Translations under genes and position numbers: made by a program
From: Actinoplanes couchii
GTDB taxonomy: Bacteria; Actinomycetota; Actinomycetes; Mycobacteriales; Micromonosporaceae
DNA length: 64,000 bases
Assembly: GCF_016862075.1 (NCBI RefSeq)
Contig: NZ_BOMG01000035.1
Location: forward strand, 147,226-211,225
Reading direction: 5' to 3'
Notes under the pieces: model-generated
The model's input: the letters and a program-made list of their open reading frames with translations, nothing else
What the model was told of the DNA's origin: nothing
Database searches by the model: none
Part shown: piece by piece, positions 15,626 through 23,859 of the stretch
How the letters are laid out: each line of letters begins with the position of its first letter
Position numbering within the stretch: the stretch's first letter is position 1

Positions 15626-16378
15626 GTGTCGCCGGTTCCGCAGAGTGCCCTCGTGAAGTGGGCGATCGTCATCATGGCACTGGCGGTGACCGGTGCCCCC
15701 GCGGTCGCAAAAGCCCCCGCGGTCGCAAAAGCCTCGGCGGTCCAGAAAGCAGACACGGCCGACAAGGTCGTGATCGACGACGACTTCACCACCGGGCCCG
15801 ACACCGCGGTCTGGTCGGTGGGGTCGGCCCGGCTGGACGGCTCCGGCCGGCTGGTGCTGGGTTCGATGATGCGGACCACGAAGACCTTCGGTCAGGCGTA
15901 CGGCCGGGCCGAAGTGAAGGTCCTGATGAACCGGGCCGACGAGCCCTGGCGTGCGATCGGGGTCGTCGACGGCGAGGGGCGGAGTCTGGAGGGGACGGTC
16001 GACGTGCTCGACGCGTCGCCGGTCGGTGGCGGCGCGTTCCACTCGTACGCGCTCGCCTGGACCCCGACGACGATCACCTGGACGATCGACGGCCACCCGG
16101 TGCAGCGGTTCACCCCGGTGACGAAGGTGCCGTACTCGGTGGTGCTGGGGCTGGGCTCGGGCGACCGCCGGTCGTCGGGCATGGTCGTGGACCGGGTGAC
16201 GGTCACCGTGCGGGTGACTGTCGCCCCGGAGTCGGCGCCGCGGTGGCGGGCGTTCACGGCGTACACGCCCGGCCAGTTCGTCGAGTACGACGACGTGATC
16301 TACCGGGTCCGCGAGAAGCACACCTCGTTACCCGGCTGGCAGCCCACCCTGGTGCCGGACCTGTTCAAAAAGGTCTAG
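15626..16378 (+). CDS. Secreted GH16-like lectin-fold protein with C-terminal CBM5/12 module
   Basis: About 250 aa. A short signal peptide (KWAIVIMALAVTGAPAVA) leads into an Ala/Lys tandem repeat (APAVAK twice, ASAVQK). Then comes a concanavalin-like beta-sandwich resembling GH16 (FGQAYGRAEVKVLM, FHSYALAWTPTTITWTIDG). The C-terminal 45 residues (WRAFTAYTPGQFVEYDD, then YRVREKHTSLPGWQP) are a chitin-type CBM5/12 domain. At the place of the GH16 catalytic ExDxxE motif the protein reads GTVDVLDA, so both catalytic glutamates appear missing and it may only bind polysaccharide. The start is uncertain among TTG 15617, GTG 15626 and GTG 15653. The stop lies in the end of a 169-bp palindrome. Confidence 0.7.
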   Translation: MSPVPQSALVKWAIVIMALAVTGAPAVAKAPAVAKASAVQKADTADKVVIDDDFTTGPDTAVWSVGSARLDGSGRLVLGSMMRTTKTFGQAYGRAEVKVLMNRADEPWRAIGVVDGEGRSLEGTVDVLDASPVGGGAFHSYALAWTPTTITWTIDGHPVQRFTPVTKVPYSVVLGLGSGDRRSSGMVVDRVTVTVRVTVAPESAPRWRAFTAYTPGQFVEYDDVIYRVREKHTSLPGWQPTLVPDLFKKV

Positions 16379-16543
16379 GTCCTGTGTGGCAGACCCCGTG
16401 GGGCTACGGCGTGGCCCAGGTGGTGGCTGGCGCCAGCCGGACAAAGGCCACATACAACACCGGTATGCGACCTTTGTCCGGCTGGCGCCAGCCACCACCT
16501 GGACCTCGCCTCGCTCCCGCGGGGTCTGCCACACAGGACCTAG
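16375..16543. repeat. 169-bp near-perfect palindrome, MITE-like, between convergent genes
   Basis: Arms of about 81 nt with roughly ten mismatches around a 7-nt loop (AACACCG at 16456-16462). The outer 24 nt of both arms match exactly, starting CTAGGTCCTGTGTGGCAGAC. An inner block containing GGTGGTGGCTGGCGCCAGCC is also exact. The TAG stop codons of both flanking genes lie in the terminal CTAG. It is far longer than a normal terminator; a non-autonomous mobile element is likely, though it may also end both transcripts. Confidence 0.85.
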
Positions 16544-16776
16544 CGCTTCCGGCGACGGGTGATCAGGTAGACGATCACCACCGCGCCGACCACCACGGCC
16601 AGGCAGCAGAACATCCCGAAGAACAGGAAGCCGCCGCCGCCCCGGGACCGGCGCACCGCGGCCAGCGCCGGCTCGGCATCGGCTGCCCAGGCCTGGGCCG
16701 GGAACACCACGTTCACGGTCACGACGGCCAGCGCCACGGCGAACCATTTCTTCAGCTTTCCCACCATCTCACTCAT
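16540..16776 (-). CDS. Small secreted/membrane protein (78 aa)
   Basis: An N-terminal hydrophobic segment WFAVALAVVTVNVVFPAQAWA looks like a signal peptide or first membrane helix. A short loop with RRSRGGGG follows, then a second membrane helix (FFGMFCCLAVVVGAVVIVYL) and a basic tail TRRRKR. Function unknown. The start is taken at ATG 16776; ATGs at 16767 and 16785 are alternatives. It is divergent from malQ. Its stop codon is provided by the terminal CTAG of the palindrome. Confidence 0.6.
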   Translation of the reverse strand: MSEMVGKLKKWFAVALAVVTVNVVFPAQAWAADAEPALAAVRRSRGGGGFLFFGMFCCLAVVVGAVVIVYLITRRRKR

Positions 16777-16828
16777 GTGCCCCATGCTGGCCGATGTACG
16801 CAACGTAATGCCCACGAGGGGGGTTCGG

Positions 16829-18769
16829 ATGGACGCGGATCTGGTGGCCTTGGCCGAGGCGCACGGGGTGGCCACCCGGTACGAGAATTGGCAGCGCCTC
16901 GACACCGAGGTGGCCGACGAGTCGGTGATCGGCGTGCTCGGCATGCTGGGTGTCGACGCGAGCACCCCGGCGGCGGTCGAACGGTCGCTGGCCGAGGCCC
17001 GGCGCCGGGCCGGTGACGACCGGCTGCCCGCCACGATCGTGCTGCGCGCCGGAGCGGACCGGGAGCTGCCCGCCCCGGCCGAGCTGACATTGGAGGACGG
17101 CACCACCCGATCGGTGGACCGGCTGACCGGGGATCTGCCGCTGGGCTGGCACCGGCTGCGCTGCCGGGATCAGGAGGTCACCCTGGTGGTGGTCCCGGTC
17201 GAGTTGCCGGAGCCGCCGGACACCTGGGGCTGGATGCTGCAGCTCTACACCCTGCACTCGGCCGGGTCGTGGGGCATGGGCGACCTGGGTGACCTACGGG
17301 ATTTCGTGACCGGGTCGGCGGGCGCCGGGATGGTGGTGCTGAACCCGCTGCACGCGATCACCCCGGTGGCGCCGGTGCCGGCGTCGCCGTACTCGCCGTC
17401 CAGCCGCCGGTTCGCGAACCTGCTGTACCTGCGGATCGCCGACACCGCCGAGTACCAGCGGGCGGATCCGGATCTGCAGAAGCGGGTGGATGATCTGCGG
17501 CCGGACACCGCGGAGCTGATCGACTACAACGCGGTTTTCCGGGCCAAGACGGCCGCGCTGGAGTTGCTCTGGCCGCTGGCCGGGCCGGTCGATCTGGACC
17601 GGGATCCCGGGCTGACCGACTTCGCCAGGTTCTGTGTGCTCGCCGAGGAGCACGGCGCGGACTGGCGGGAGTGGCCGGAGGAGCTGCGCCGCCCGGACAG
17701 TCCGGCGGTACGGGAGCTGCGCGGGGACCGGGTCGGCTTCCACATCTGGGTGCAGGACCTGCTGGAGGCCCAGTTCCAGGGGGTGTTCCGGGAGGCCCGG
17801 GACATGCCGATCGGGATCGTCTACGACCTGGCGGTGGCCGTGGAGCCGTCCGGCGCCGACAGCTGGCTGCTCCAGGACGTGCTGGCGATGGACGCCCGGA
17901 TCGGTGCCCCGCCGGACGCGTTCAACCAGCTCGGCCAGGAGTGGGGTGGGGTGGCGTGGCGGCCGGACCGGCTGGTCGAGACCGGGTACGCCGCCTACCG
18001 GGACATGCTGCGGCGGATCTTCGGGTACGCCCGGGGCCTGCGGGTCGACCACGTGATGGGGCTGTGGCGGCTGTGGTGGGTGCCGGCCGGTCTCGGTCCG
18101 GCGAAGGGCACGTACGTGCACTACGACCCGGAGGCGATGCTGGGCATCCTGGCGCTGGAGGCGTCCCGGGCCGGTGCCGTGGTGATCGGCGAGGACCTGG
18201 GCACGGTTCTGCCGGTGGTGACCGAGGGGCTGCAGCGGACCAACATGCTCGGTTCGGCGGTGCTCTGGTTCACCCGGGACGACGACGGCGGGTACCGCCC
18301 GTCCGCCGGTTATCCGCGGAACGCCCTGGCCAGCGTCTCGACCCACGACCTGCCGACGGCGGCCGGGTTCCTGGCCGGTGAGCAGGTCGAGGTCCGCGCC
18401 GAGCTGGGCCAGCTGGCCGGCCCGGTGGAGCAGGAGTGGGCGTCCTGGCGCAAGGACCGGGGACAACTGCTGGACCGGTTGCGGGCCGAGAAGCTGCTGC
18501 CCGAGGACGCCGATCCGGAGGCCGCGGTGACGGCGATGCACGAGTTCCTGGCCCGGACCCCGTGCCGGCTGGTCACCGCCTCGCTGCACGACGTGCTGCT
18601 GGAGCGGCGGCAGCCGAACCTGCCCGGCACCTTCGAGGAGTACCCGAACTGGCGCATCCCGCTCGGCCGGGACCTGACCGAGGTGGTGGCCGACCCGCTG
18701 TTCCGGAAGGTGGCCGGGATCCTTCAGAGCCGCAGCGGCTCCGGCGGCGGGTCGTCGTCGATCGCGTAG
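16829..18769 (+). CDS. malQ: 4-alpha-glucanotransferase (amylomaltase, GH77)
   Basis: Cytosolic disproportionating enzyme acting on maltodextrins and glycogen, 646 aa. GH77 features are visible: PLHAITPVAPVPASPYSPSS near the donor site, GLRVDHVMGLWRLWWVP with the nucleophile Asp, VVIGEDLGTVLPVV with the acid/base Glu, and SVSTHDLPTAAGF with the third carboxylate. An N-terminal helical extension of about 150 residues is typical of actinobacterial and E. coli-type MalQ. ATG 16829 has GAGGGGGG 7 nt upstream. The 3' end overlaps the convergent gene at 18724 by 46 bp. Confidence 0.95.
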   Translation: MDADLVALAEAHGVATRYENWQRLDTEVADESVIGVLGMLGVDASTPAAVERSLAEARRRAGDDRLPATIVLRAGADRELPAPAELTLEDGTTRSVDRLTGDLPLGWHRLRCRDQEVTLVVVPVELPEPPDTWGWMLQLYTLHSAGSWGMGDLGDLRDFVTGSAGAGMVVLNPLHAITPVAPVPASPYSPSSRRFANLLYLRIADTAEYQRADPDLQKRVDDLRPDTAELIDYNAVFRAKTAALELLWPLAGPVDLDRDPGLTDFARFCVLAEEHGADWREWPEELRRPDSPAVRELRGDRVGFHIWVQDLLEAQFQGVFREARDMPIGIVYDLAVAVEPSGADSWLLQDVLAMDARIGAPPDAFNQLGQEWGGVAWRPDRLVETGYAAYRDMLRRIFGYARGLRVDHVMGLWRLWWVPAGLGPAKGTYVHYDPEAMLGILALEASRAGAVVIGEDLGTVLPVVTEGLQRTNMLGSAVLWFTRDDDGGYRPSAGYPRNALASVSTHDLPTAAGFLAGEQVEVRAELGQLAGPVEQEWASWRKDRGQLLDRLRAEKLLPEDADPEAAVTAMHEFLARTPCRLVTASLHDVLLERRQPNLPGTFEEYPNWRIPLGRDLTEVVADPLFRKVAGILQSRSGSGGGSSSIA

Positions 18770-19062
18770 AGCATCGGGTGCAGCGGCAGGTAGGTGTGCG
18801 GTTCCCGGCAGTGTGCCGGGGGCAGCAGTGACGAGCGGTGGACCGGGTGTTCGTGGCAGTGCCGCAGCGCCCGGTTCATCGCGTCCTCGTGGTGGCGCCC
18901 GCCGCCGTACTCGCCGCAGCCGGTGCAGTCCCACCGCCAGAACGGCGCGCCCTCGTCGGACAGGCGCCGGCGGATCTGCAGGGGCGGGCGGGCCGGTGGC
19001 AGGAACGGCATCGGCGGCCGGCGCCGTGCGTCGATGAGTTCGGCAAGCAGGTTGCTCGACAT
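18724..19062 (-). CDS. Hypothetical Cys/His-rich protein (112 aa)
   Basis: 112 aa from ATG 19062 (MSSNLLAEL). The middle holds WDCTGCGEYGGGRHHEDAMN followed by RALRHCHEHPVH, a dense set of two Cys in CxxC, four or more His and a further Cys that could bind zinc. A Pro/Arg-rich stretch precedes it. No known family is recognised. It overlaps the end of malQ by 46 bp tail to tail, which lowers confidence in the C-terminal part, but the motif region lies clear of the overlap. Confidence 0.5.
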   Translation of the reverse strand: MSSNLLAELIDARRRPPMPFLPPARPPLQIRRRLSDEGAPFWRWDCTGCGEYGGGRHHEDAMNRALRHCHEHPVHRSSLLPPAHCREPHTYLPLHPMLYAIDDDPPPEPLRL

Positions 19063-19123
19063 GGTGTCAGTGTGTATCGCCCCAGGTGTCACTGGATAGG
19101 CGTTTTAGCGGATATCGCCGGAT

Positions 19124-20362
19124 TCAGCGAGCGGTGACGATCCCCAGCGCCGACGGCGTCACCCCGGGGAACACCGTGCCGGTGTCGGACACCCCGCACC
19201 GGGCCTGCAGGATCTCCCCGATCGCCTGCCGGTAGTCGGTGGTGACGTCCAGATCGCCGTCCCGCAGGCAGCCGCCCGACAGGCCGGGCCAGCGCCCGTA
19301 CACCTTGCCGCCCTTGACGTTGCCGCCCAGCACGAACATCGCGTTGCCCCAGCCGTGGTCCACCCCGCCCGACCCGTTCTGCGCCACCCGGCGGCCGAAC
19401 TCGCTGACGGTGACCAGGGTGACCCGGCGCAACGTCTCCGGGCCGAGATCGGCGGCGAACGCGGCCAGCCCGGTGGCGAGCGCCTTGAGCTGGTCGAACA
19501 TCCACCGGCCGGCGACCGCGGGGCCGAGGTTCTCGTGCATGTCCCAGTCGCCGCAGTCCACCGTCACCGCCCGCAGCCCGGCCCGGGACTTGATCAGCCG
19601 GGCGGTGTCCTTCAGCGCCGCGCCGAGGTCGGTGGCCGGGTAGGCCGCGCCGTTCGCCGGCTGATAACCGGCCGCGCGCAGCCCGGACGCGTAGCCGAGC
19701 GCATCGGTGAGCTGCCCGGACGTCCGTTTCAGGGCGGCCGGGGCGGACGCGTACAGCCGGTCCATCGTCGCCGCGATCGGCCGGCCCGCCTGTTCGCCGC
19801 TGAGCACCGTCCTGTCGATCGAGGTGACGCTGAGGCCGCCGAGCACCCGGGCCGGCATCGCGGTGCCCATCGAGACCGCCTGGAACACCTCGGGTTCGCC
19901 GAACATCCCGACCATCCGGTTCAGCCAGCCGGTCCGGGTCCGGGACGCCGGCGCGGCCTGTTCCAGCTGCTCCATCGCCTCGAAGTGCGACCGGTTCGGC
20001 GCCGCCTGCCCGGCCGCGTGGATCGCCGCGAGCTGCCCGCCGGTCCAGAGCGGCAGCAGCGGCGCCAGCGCCGGATGCAGACCGAAAAGACCATCAACCC
20101 CGATCAATTGCGATTGCGGTACGCCGATCGAGGGCCGCAACGTGTAATAGTCCGCATCGCCGGCCGGGACCACGGCGGACAGCCCGTCGAAACCGCCCCG
20201 CAGCGAGAGCAGGACCAGCACGTCCCCGTCGTATCCGGGGTCAGCCGCGTAGGCCAGGCCGGTGTCCGCCACCGCCACCGCCAGCCCCGCGCCGGCCGCC
20301 GCGAGCAGCCGCCGCCGGGAGAGCCGGTTCTCCTCGCATCCACATTCGGGTTCCATGCTCAC
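19124..20362 (-). CDS. Tat-exported DUF1501 protein
   Basis: 412-aa secreted protein with a twin-arginine signal (NRLSRRRLLAAAGAGLAVAVA). The body has DUF1501/sulfatase-like metalloprotein features: VLVLLSLRGGFDGLSAVVP, NRSHFEAMEQLE, VDCGDWDMHENLG, VSEFGRRVAQNG and GVDHGWGNAMFVLGG, a set of Asp/His residues that suggests a metal site. GTG 20362 has GAGG 7 nt upstream; an ATG is two codons later. It starts 3 nt after the stop of the DUF1800 gene, the usual partner of DUF1501. The biochemical role is unknown. Confidence 0.85.
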   Translation of the reverse strand: MSMEPECGCEENRLSRRRLLAAAGAGLAVAVADTGLAYAADPGYDGDVLVLLSLRGGFDGLSAVVPAGDADYYTLRPSIGVPQSQLIGVDGLFGLHPALAPLLPLWTGGQLAAIHAAGQAAPNRSHFEAMEQLEQAAPASRTRTGWLNRMVGMFGEPEVFQAVSMGTAMPARVLGGLSVTSIDRTVLSGEQAGRPIAATMDRLYASAPAALKRTSGQLTDALGYASGLRAAGYQPANGAAYPATDLGAALKDTARLIKSRAGLRAVTVDCGDWDMHENLGPAVAGRWMFDQLKALATGLAAFAADLGPETLRRVTLVTVSEFGRRVAQNGSGGVDHGWGNAMFVLGGNVKGGKVYGRWPGLSGGCLRDGDLDVTTDYRQAIGEILQARCGVSDTGTVFPGVTPSALGIVTAR

Positions 20363-20365
20363 CGT

Positions 20366-21913
20366 TCACCTCAACGCGAAGGACGGGGCATTCAAGATCA
20401 TCCCCATCAGGTACGGGTACATCCAGCCGGCCGCCGGATCGTTCGCCTTCAACGGCGACGCCGGGGTCTTGCCGTAGAAATCGGCAAGTGCCTCGATCTG
20501 CTTCGCGGTAGGCGCGATTCCGGCCAGCCGGACGGCGGTCCGCTCGATCAGCGCCCCGTACGTGGCGGGCAGCGCCCCGACCATCCCGGTCGCCAGGTTC
20601 GCCGGCTTGACCAGCGTGTCCGGCCACCACCCGGCCGCGATGTTCAGGTGGAAGTTCCACCGGACCAGCAGACCGGACGGGGACGCCCAGGCCGCGGCGA
20701 CGTCCGGATAGCCGTTCGGCGGCGCCCAGCCCAGCGGCGCCTGCCCGGCGTCCCGGGCCATCCAGTAGAGGCTCTCCAGGAACTTGGTCCCACCGGTCGC
20801 CGGGCCGTAGCCGAGGGTCCGCACGGTCGCCGCCAGGTCCTCCAGCGGGGTCCGGCACTTGGCCCCGATCGACGCGGCGAACTCCGCCGAGGTGAACAGC
20901 GCGCGCAGCACCGGCACGATCGCCGTCCGGTTGTCCAGGTACACCTTCACCAGGGCGGTGACCAGGCTGTCCGGCGGGGTGTCGGAGACGAAACGGACGC
21001 ACAGCTTGGTGACGATCCGGCGGGCGGTCAGCGGGTGCGTCGCCAGGTGGTCCAGCAGCGCGACGGCGGCCGCCTCACCACCGGCCGCGGTGGCGTTGGC
21101 GTGCCGGAAGGAGAGCACCCGGACAGCGCCGGTGGCGTGCTGTGCTCCGTCGTACCGGAAAGCGCCGGTTTTGGTGTCGACCGTCAGCCCGGTGAGCAGG
21201 CGCGCCGCGTCCTTGACGTCGGCCTCGGTGTAGCCTTCCCGGCCCACGGTGTGCAGTTCCAGCAGCTCACGGCCGTAGTTCTCGTTCGGGGCGGCCTTGC
21301 TGGAGTACCTGTTGTCCAGGTAGGTGAGCATCGCCGGGTGGCGCGCCGACGCCTTCAGCAGGTCCGAGAACTTGCCCAGCGCGTACCGGCGGATCATGGT
21401 GTCGTAGTCGATCCGGCTGTCCCAGACGTCACCGTGCGGGCAGGTCACGTTGAGGTGGTTGCTCCAGAAGTCGGCCATCACCTCGAACAGCTGCCGCTCG
21501 CTCCAGATCGACCGGGCCACCGCGGCGAAGCCGAGCTGCCACATCGGATCCCACGAGTACTGCTTGAGCGACCCGGCGGCCACCCGGGCCCGGATCTCGG
21601 CTGTCGACAGCCGGGCCAGCGGCAGCCGGGCGACCAGGCCGTCGGCCACCCGGTCGTCGATCTTCGACGGGTTCAGCTGACGCTCCAGCCAGGCCGCCGC
21701 GCCCAGCTTGCGGATCTCGGCGATCGACGACGGGCTCGGCCCGAACGTGGCCCGGCGCAGCAGGTGCAGCAGCGGGTCGGCGGGCAGGAACGTCGCCGGC
21801 GACGGATCGGCCGCGGCGGCCACGGCGGCGGTGGGCGTCCCGGTGGTCACCACGGCGGCCACCCCCACGGCAGCGGTCGAGCCCACCACGGTCCGGCGCG
21901 TCATCGTCTTCAC
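20366..21913 (-). CDS. DUF1800 exported protein, partner of DUF1501
   Basis: 515 aa with a twin-arginine-like signal (MKTMTRRTVVGSTAAVGVAA). Family motifs are present: HLLRRATFGPSPSSIAEIRK, MADFWSNHLNV, AMLTYLDNRYSSKAAPNENYG and ENYGRELLELHTVG. DUF1800 and DUF1501 genes are found as pairs across bacteria and are both exported, apparently as a two-component extracytoplasmic system of unknown activity. Here they form a two-gene operon with a 3-nt gap, transcribed away from the spermidine synthase-like gene at 22026. Confidence 0.87.
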   Translation of the reverse strand: MKTMTRRTVVGSTAAVGVAAVVTTGTPTAAVAAAADPSPATFLPADPLLHLLRRATFGPSPSSIAEIRKLGAAAWLERQLNPSKIDDRVADGLVARLPLARLSTAEIRARVAAGSLKQYSWDPMWQLGFAAVARSIWSERQLFEVMADFWSNHLNVTCPHGDVWDSRIDYDTMIRRYALGKFSDLLKASARHPAMLTYLDNRYSSKAAPNENYGRELLELHTVGREGYTEADVKDAARLLTGLTVDTKTGAFRYDGAQHATGAVRVLSFRHANATAAGGEAAAVALLDHLATHPLTARRIVTKLCVRFVSDTPPDSLVTALVKVYLDNRTAIVPVLRALFTSAEFAASIGAKCRTPLEDLAATVRTLGYGPATGGTKFLESLYWMARDAGQAPLGWAPPNGYPDVAAAWASPSGLLVRWNFHLNIAAGWWPDTLVKPANLATGMVGALPATYGALIERTAVRLAGIAPTAKQIEALADFYGKTPASPLKANDPAAGWMYPYLMGMILNAPSFALR

Positions 21914-21963
21914 GCCGGCAAAGGTCGGTCGTTACCGCTGTGACTTGTGGGTTCCCCGCCCGG

Positions 21964-22012
21964 GGCAACCGGATCGCTACCCTTCCCCTTGGAGGCAACC
22001 GGATCGCTACCC
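21964..22012. repeat. Two direct 19-bp repeats in a divergent promoter region
   Basis: GGCAACCGGATCGCTACCC occurs at 21964-21982 and 21994-22012, 30 bp apart (close to three helical turns), between the DUF1800 start and the methyltransferase-like gene start. Spacing and place suit an operator bound by a regulator on one face of the helix. Confidence 0.55.
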
Positions 22013-22025
22013 GGATACTGGCCGG

Positions 22026-22877
22026 ATGGCACAGCGAAGGTCGGCACGACGGACCGTGGAGACGGTGGCTTCCGGGACGGCCGAACTGGTGCCCGACCCC
22101 GATCGGGACACCGCGTGGACGCTGCTGCTGGACGGCGCCCCGCAGTCGCACGTCGATCTGGCCGACCCCACCCATCTGGAGTTCGAGTACATCCGGCGGA
22201 TGGCCTCGGCGATCGACCTGGCCGCGCCGGCCGGGCAGCCGCTGCGGGTGCTGCACCTCGGCGGCGGCGCGCTCACCCTGCCGCGCTACGTGGCGGCCAC
22301 CCGGCCCGGCTCGGCACAGCGGGTGGTCGAGATCGACGGCCCGCTGGTCGAGATGGTGCGCCGGGAGCTGCCGCTGCCCGAGCGGGCCGGCATCCGGGTC
22401 CGGGTCGCCGACGCCCGGGCCGCGGTGGAGGGCATGCGCGACGCCGGGTACGACGTGGTGATCCTGGACGTCTTCGCCGGCTCCCGCACCCCCGCCCACC
22501 TGGCCTCCGCCGAGTTCGCCCAGCAGGCCGCGCGGGTGCTGGCCCCGGCCGGCATGCTGATCGCGAACGTGGCCGACGGCCCGCCGCTGAAGTACGCCCG
22601 CGCCCAGGTCGCCACGATCCGGGCGGCGCTGCCGGAGGCGTGTCTGGTGGCCGACGCCGGTGTGCTGCGCGGCCGCCGGTTCGGCAATCTGGTGGTGGTC
22701 GCCGGCCGGATCGCGCCGCCGGTCGCCGAGTTGTCCCGGCGGGCCGCGGGCGACTGGTTCCCGGGCCGGGTGGAGACCGACCTGGATCGCTTCACCGGCG
22801 GGGTGGCCCCCGTGCCGGACGCGACGGCGGTACCCTCACCATTACCACCAGACAACCTCTTCAGTAACCGAAAGTAA
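22026..22877 (+). CDS. Spermidine synthase-like SAM-binding protein
   Basis: 283-aa Rossmann-fold methyltransferase-like protein. The SAM/dcSAM-binding loop is VLHLGGGALTLPRYV, followed by VVEIDGPLVEMVR, ADARAAVEGM and YDVVILDVFAGSRTPAHL, which matches the spermidine synthase family rather than classical methyltransferases. Actinomycete members of this group often lack the polyamine pocket and have unknown function. ATG 22026 lies 14 nt after a repeat that may be an operator; no good ribosome site is present, so the message could be leaderless. Confidence 0.8.
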   Translation: MAQRRSARRTVETVASGTAELVPDPDRDTAWTLLLDGAPQSHVDLADPTHLEFEYIRRMASAIDLAAPAGQPLRVLHLGGGALTLPRYVAATRPGSAQRVVEIDGPLVEMVRRELPLPERAGIRVRVADARAAVEGMRDAGYDVVILDVFAGSRTPAHLASAEFAQQAARVLAPAGMLIANVADGPPLKYARAQVATIRAALPEACLVADAGVLRGRRFGNLVVVAGRIAPPVAELSRRAAGDWFPGRVETDLDRFTGGVAPVPDATAVPSPLPPDNLFSNRK

Positions 22878-23036
22878 TTACTGAATAGGCTGAAGGTACA
22901 ACCTTGGTTACCGTCCTGTGTCGTTTTCCCGAGTCGAGGTGTGATCCGCGCCCAGTGACTGGCGACGCCGTCGGTAGCACGTTGTAATCGAGGCGGCCGC
23001 GAGTTTCCGTTCGTGGCGAGCACGGGGAAGGCATCC

Positions 23037-23846
23037 ATGTTCCACCAGCACTTCCTGTCCCCCGCGGGCATGGACCTCGGACCGCTGGACGGCGGTGAGC
23101 GGGTCCTCTGGCAGGGCAGCTGCGCCGTCGCCGAGTACGCGTTCGACGAGGCGTCCTCGCTGCCGCGCTGGACCCTGCCGGAGGAGACCCAGGTCGTCGT
23201 CACGGACCGCCGTGTTCGTTACTCATACGACAACGGGGACGCGCAGAGTAGTGGTGAGCTGTTCTGGCTGTGGCCACAACATCTACGGGTGCAACCGGGG
23301 AACCGGGAGACCGGCCGCAACGCCACGGTCACCCAGATCCAGCTCGTCTGCAACGGGCCCGACGGCACCTTCCCGGCGCTCGTCGTCGCCGGTGGCGACC
23401 TGAGCAAGGTCAGCGCCGCCGACCACCTGGCCAACACGCTGCGGCAGGCGATCGCCCGGTTCCGGGTGGAGAACGCCGACCTGATCGGGGTGCCCGCGCC
23501 GCAGGCCCGGATGCTGTCCCGGCTGGTGATAGGGCCGGAGTTCAGCAACTACCAGGGTGGCGAGGGCCAGACCGTGTCGCTGCTCGGCGCGGTGCCGGTG
23601 CCGGCCCCCGAGATCGATGAGCCGGTGGCCCCGATCGCGCCGGTCTCCGGCCCGCACTCGGAACGGCCCGGGGTCGAAGCCGATGCGCTCCGCGCCGAAC
23701 AGGCCATGCGCGCCGAGCAGGCCCTGCACGAGGAGCCCGATCTGGCGTCCCGGGCGGCGAGCCTGGCCGCGCGGGTGGCGAACCTGGTCTCGCAGGAACC
23801 GGACAACGGGCGGGGCGCGAACCTCTCCCAGTTCCTGGACCGCTGA
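23037..23846 (+). CDS. Conserved hypothetical actinomycete protein
   Basis: 269 aa, no signal peptide. The N-terminal half (GERVLWQGSCAVAEYAF, TLPEETQVVVTDRRVRY, GELFWLWPQHLRV) has alternating strands that resemble a PH-like barrel with the W-x-G and TDRRV features of bacterial PH domains. The C-terminal third is an Ala/Glu-rich helical tail (ALRAEQAMRAEQALHEEPDL) that may form a coiled coil. ATG 23037 is chosen for GGGGAAGG 6 nt upstream; a GTG eight codons earlier is possible. It is convergent with the terC gene. Confidence 0.65.
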   Translation: MFHQHFLSPAGMDLGPLDGGERVLWQGSCAVAEYAFDEASSLPRWTLPEETQVVVTDRRVRYSYDNGDAQSSGELFWLWPQHLRVQPGNRETGRNATVTQIQLVCNGPDGTFPALVVAGGDLSKVSAADHLANTLRQAIARFRVENADLIGVPAPQARMLSRLVIGPEFSNYQGGEGQTVSLLGAVPVPAPEIDEPVAPIAPVSGPHSERPGVEADALRAEQAMRAEQALHEEPDLASRAASLAARVANLVSQEPDNGRGANLSQFLDR

Positions 23847-23859
23847 GCTTTCTACTTAC

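Noticed and set aside
19355..21943. 862-codon open frame on the plus strand
   Set aside because: Shadow of the DUF1501 and DUF1800 genes; crosses both.
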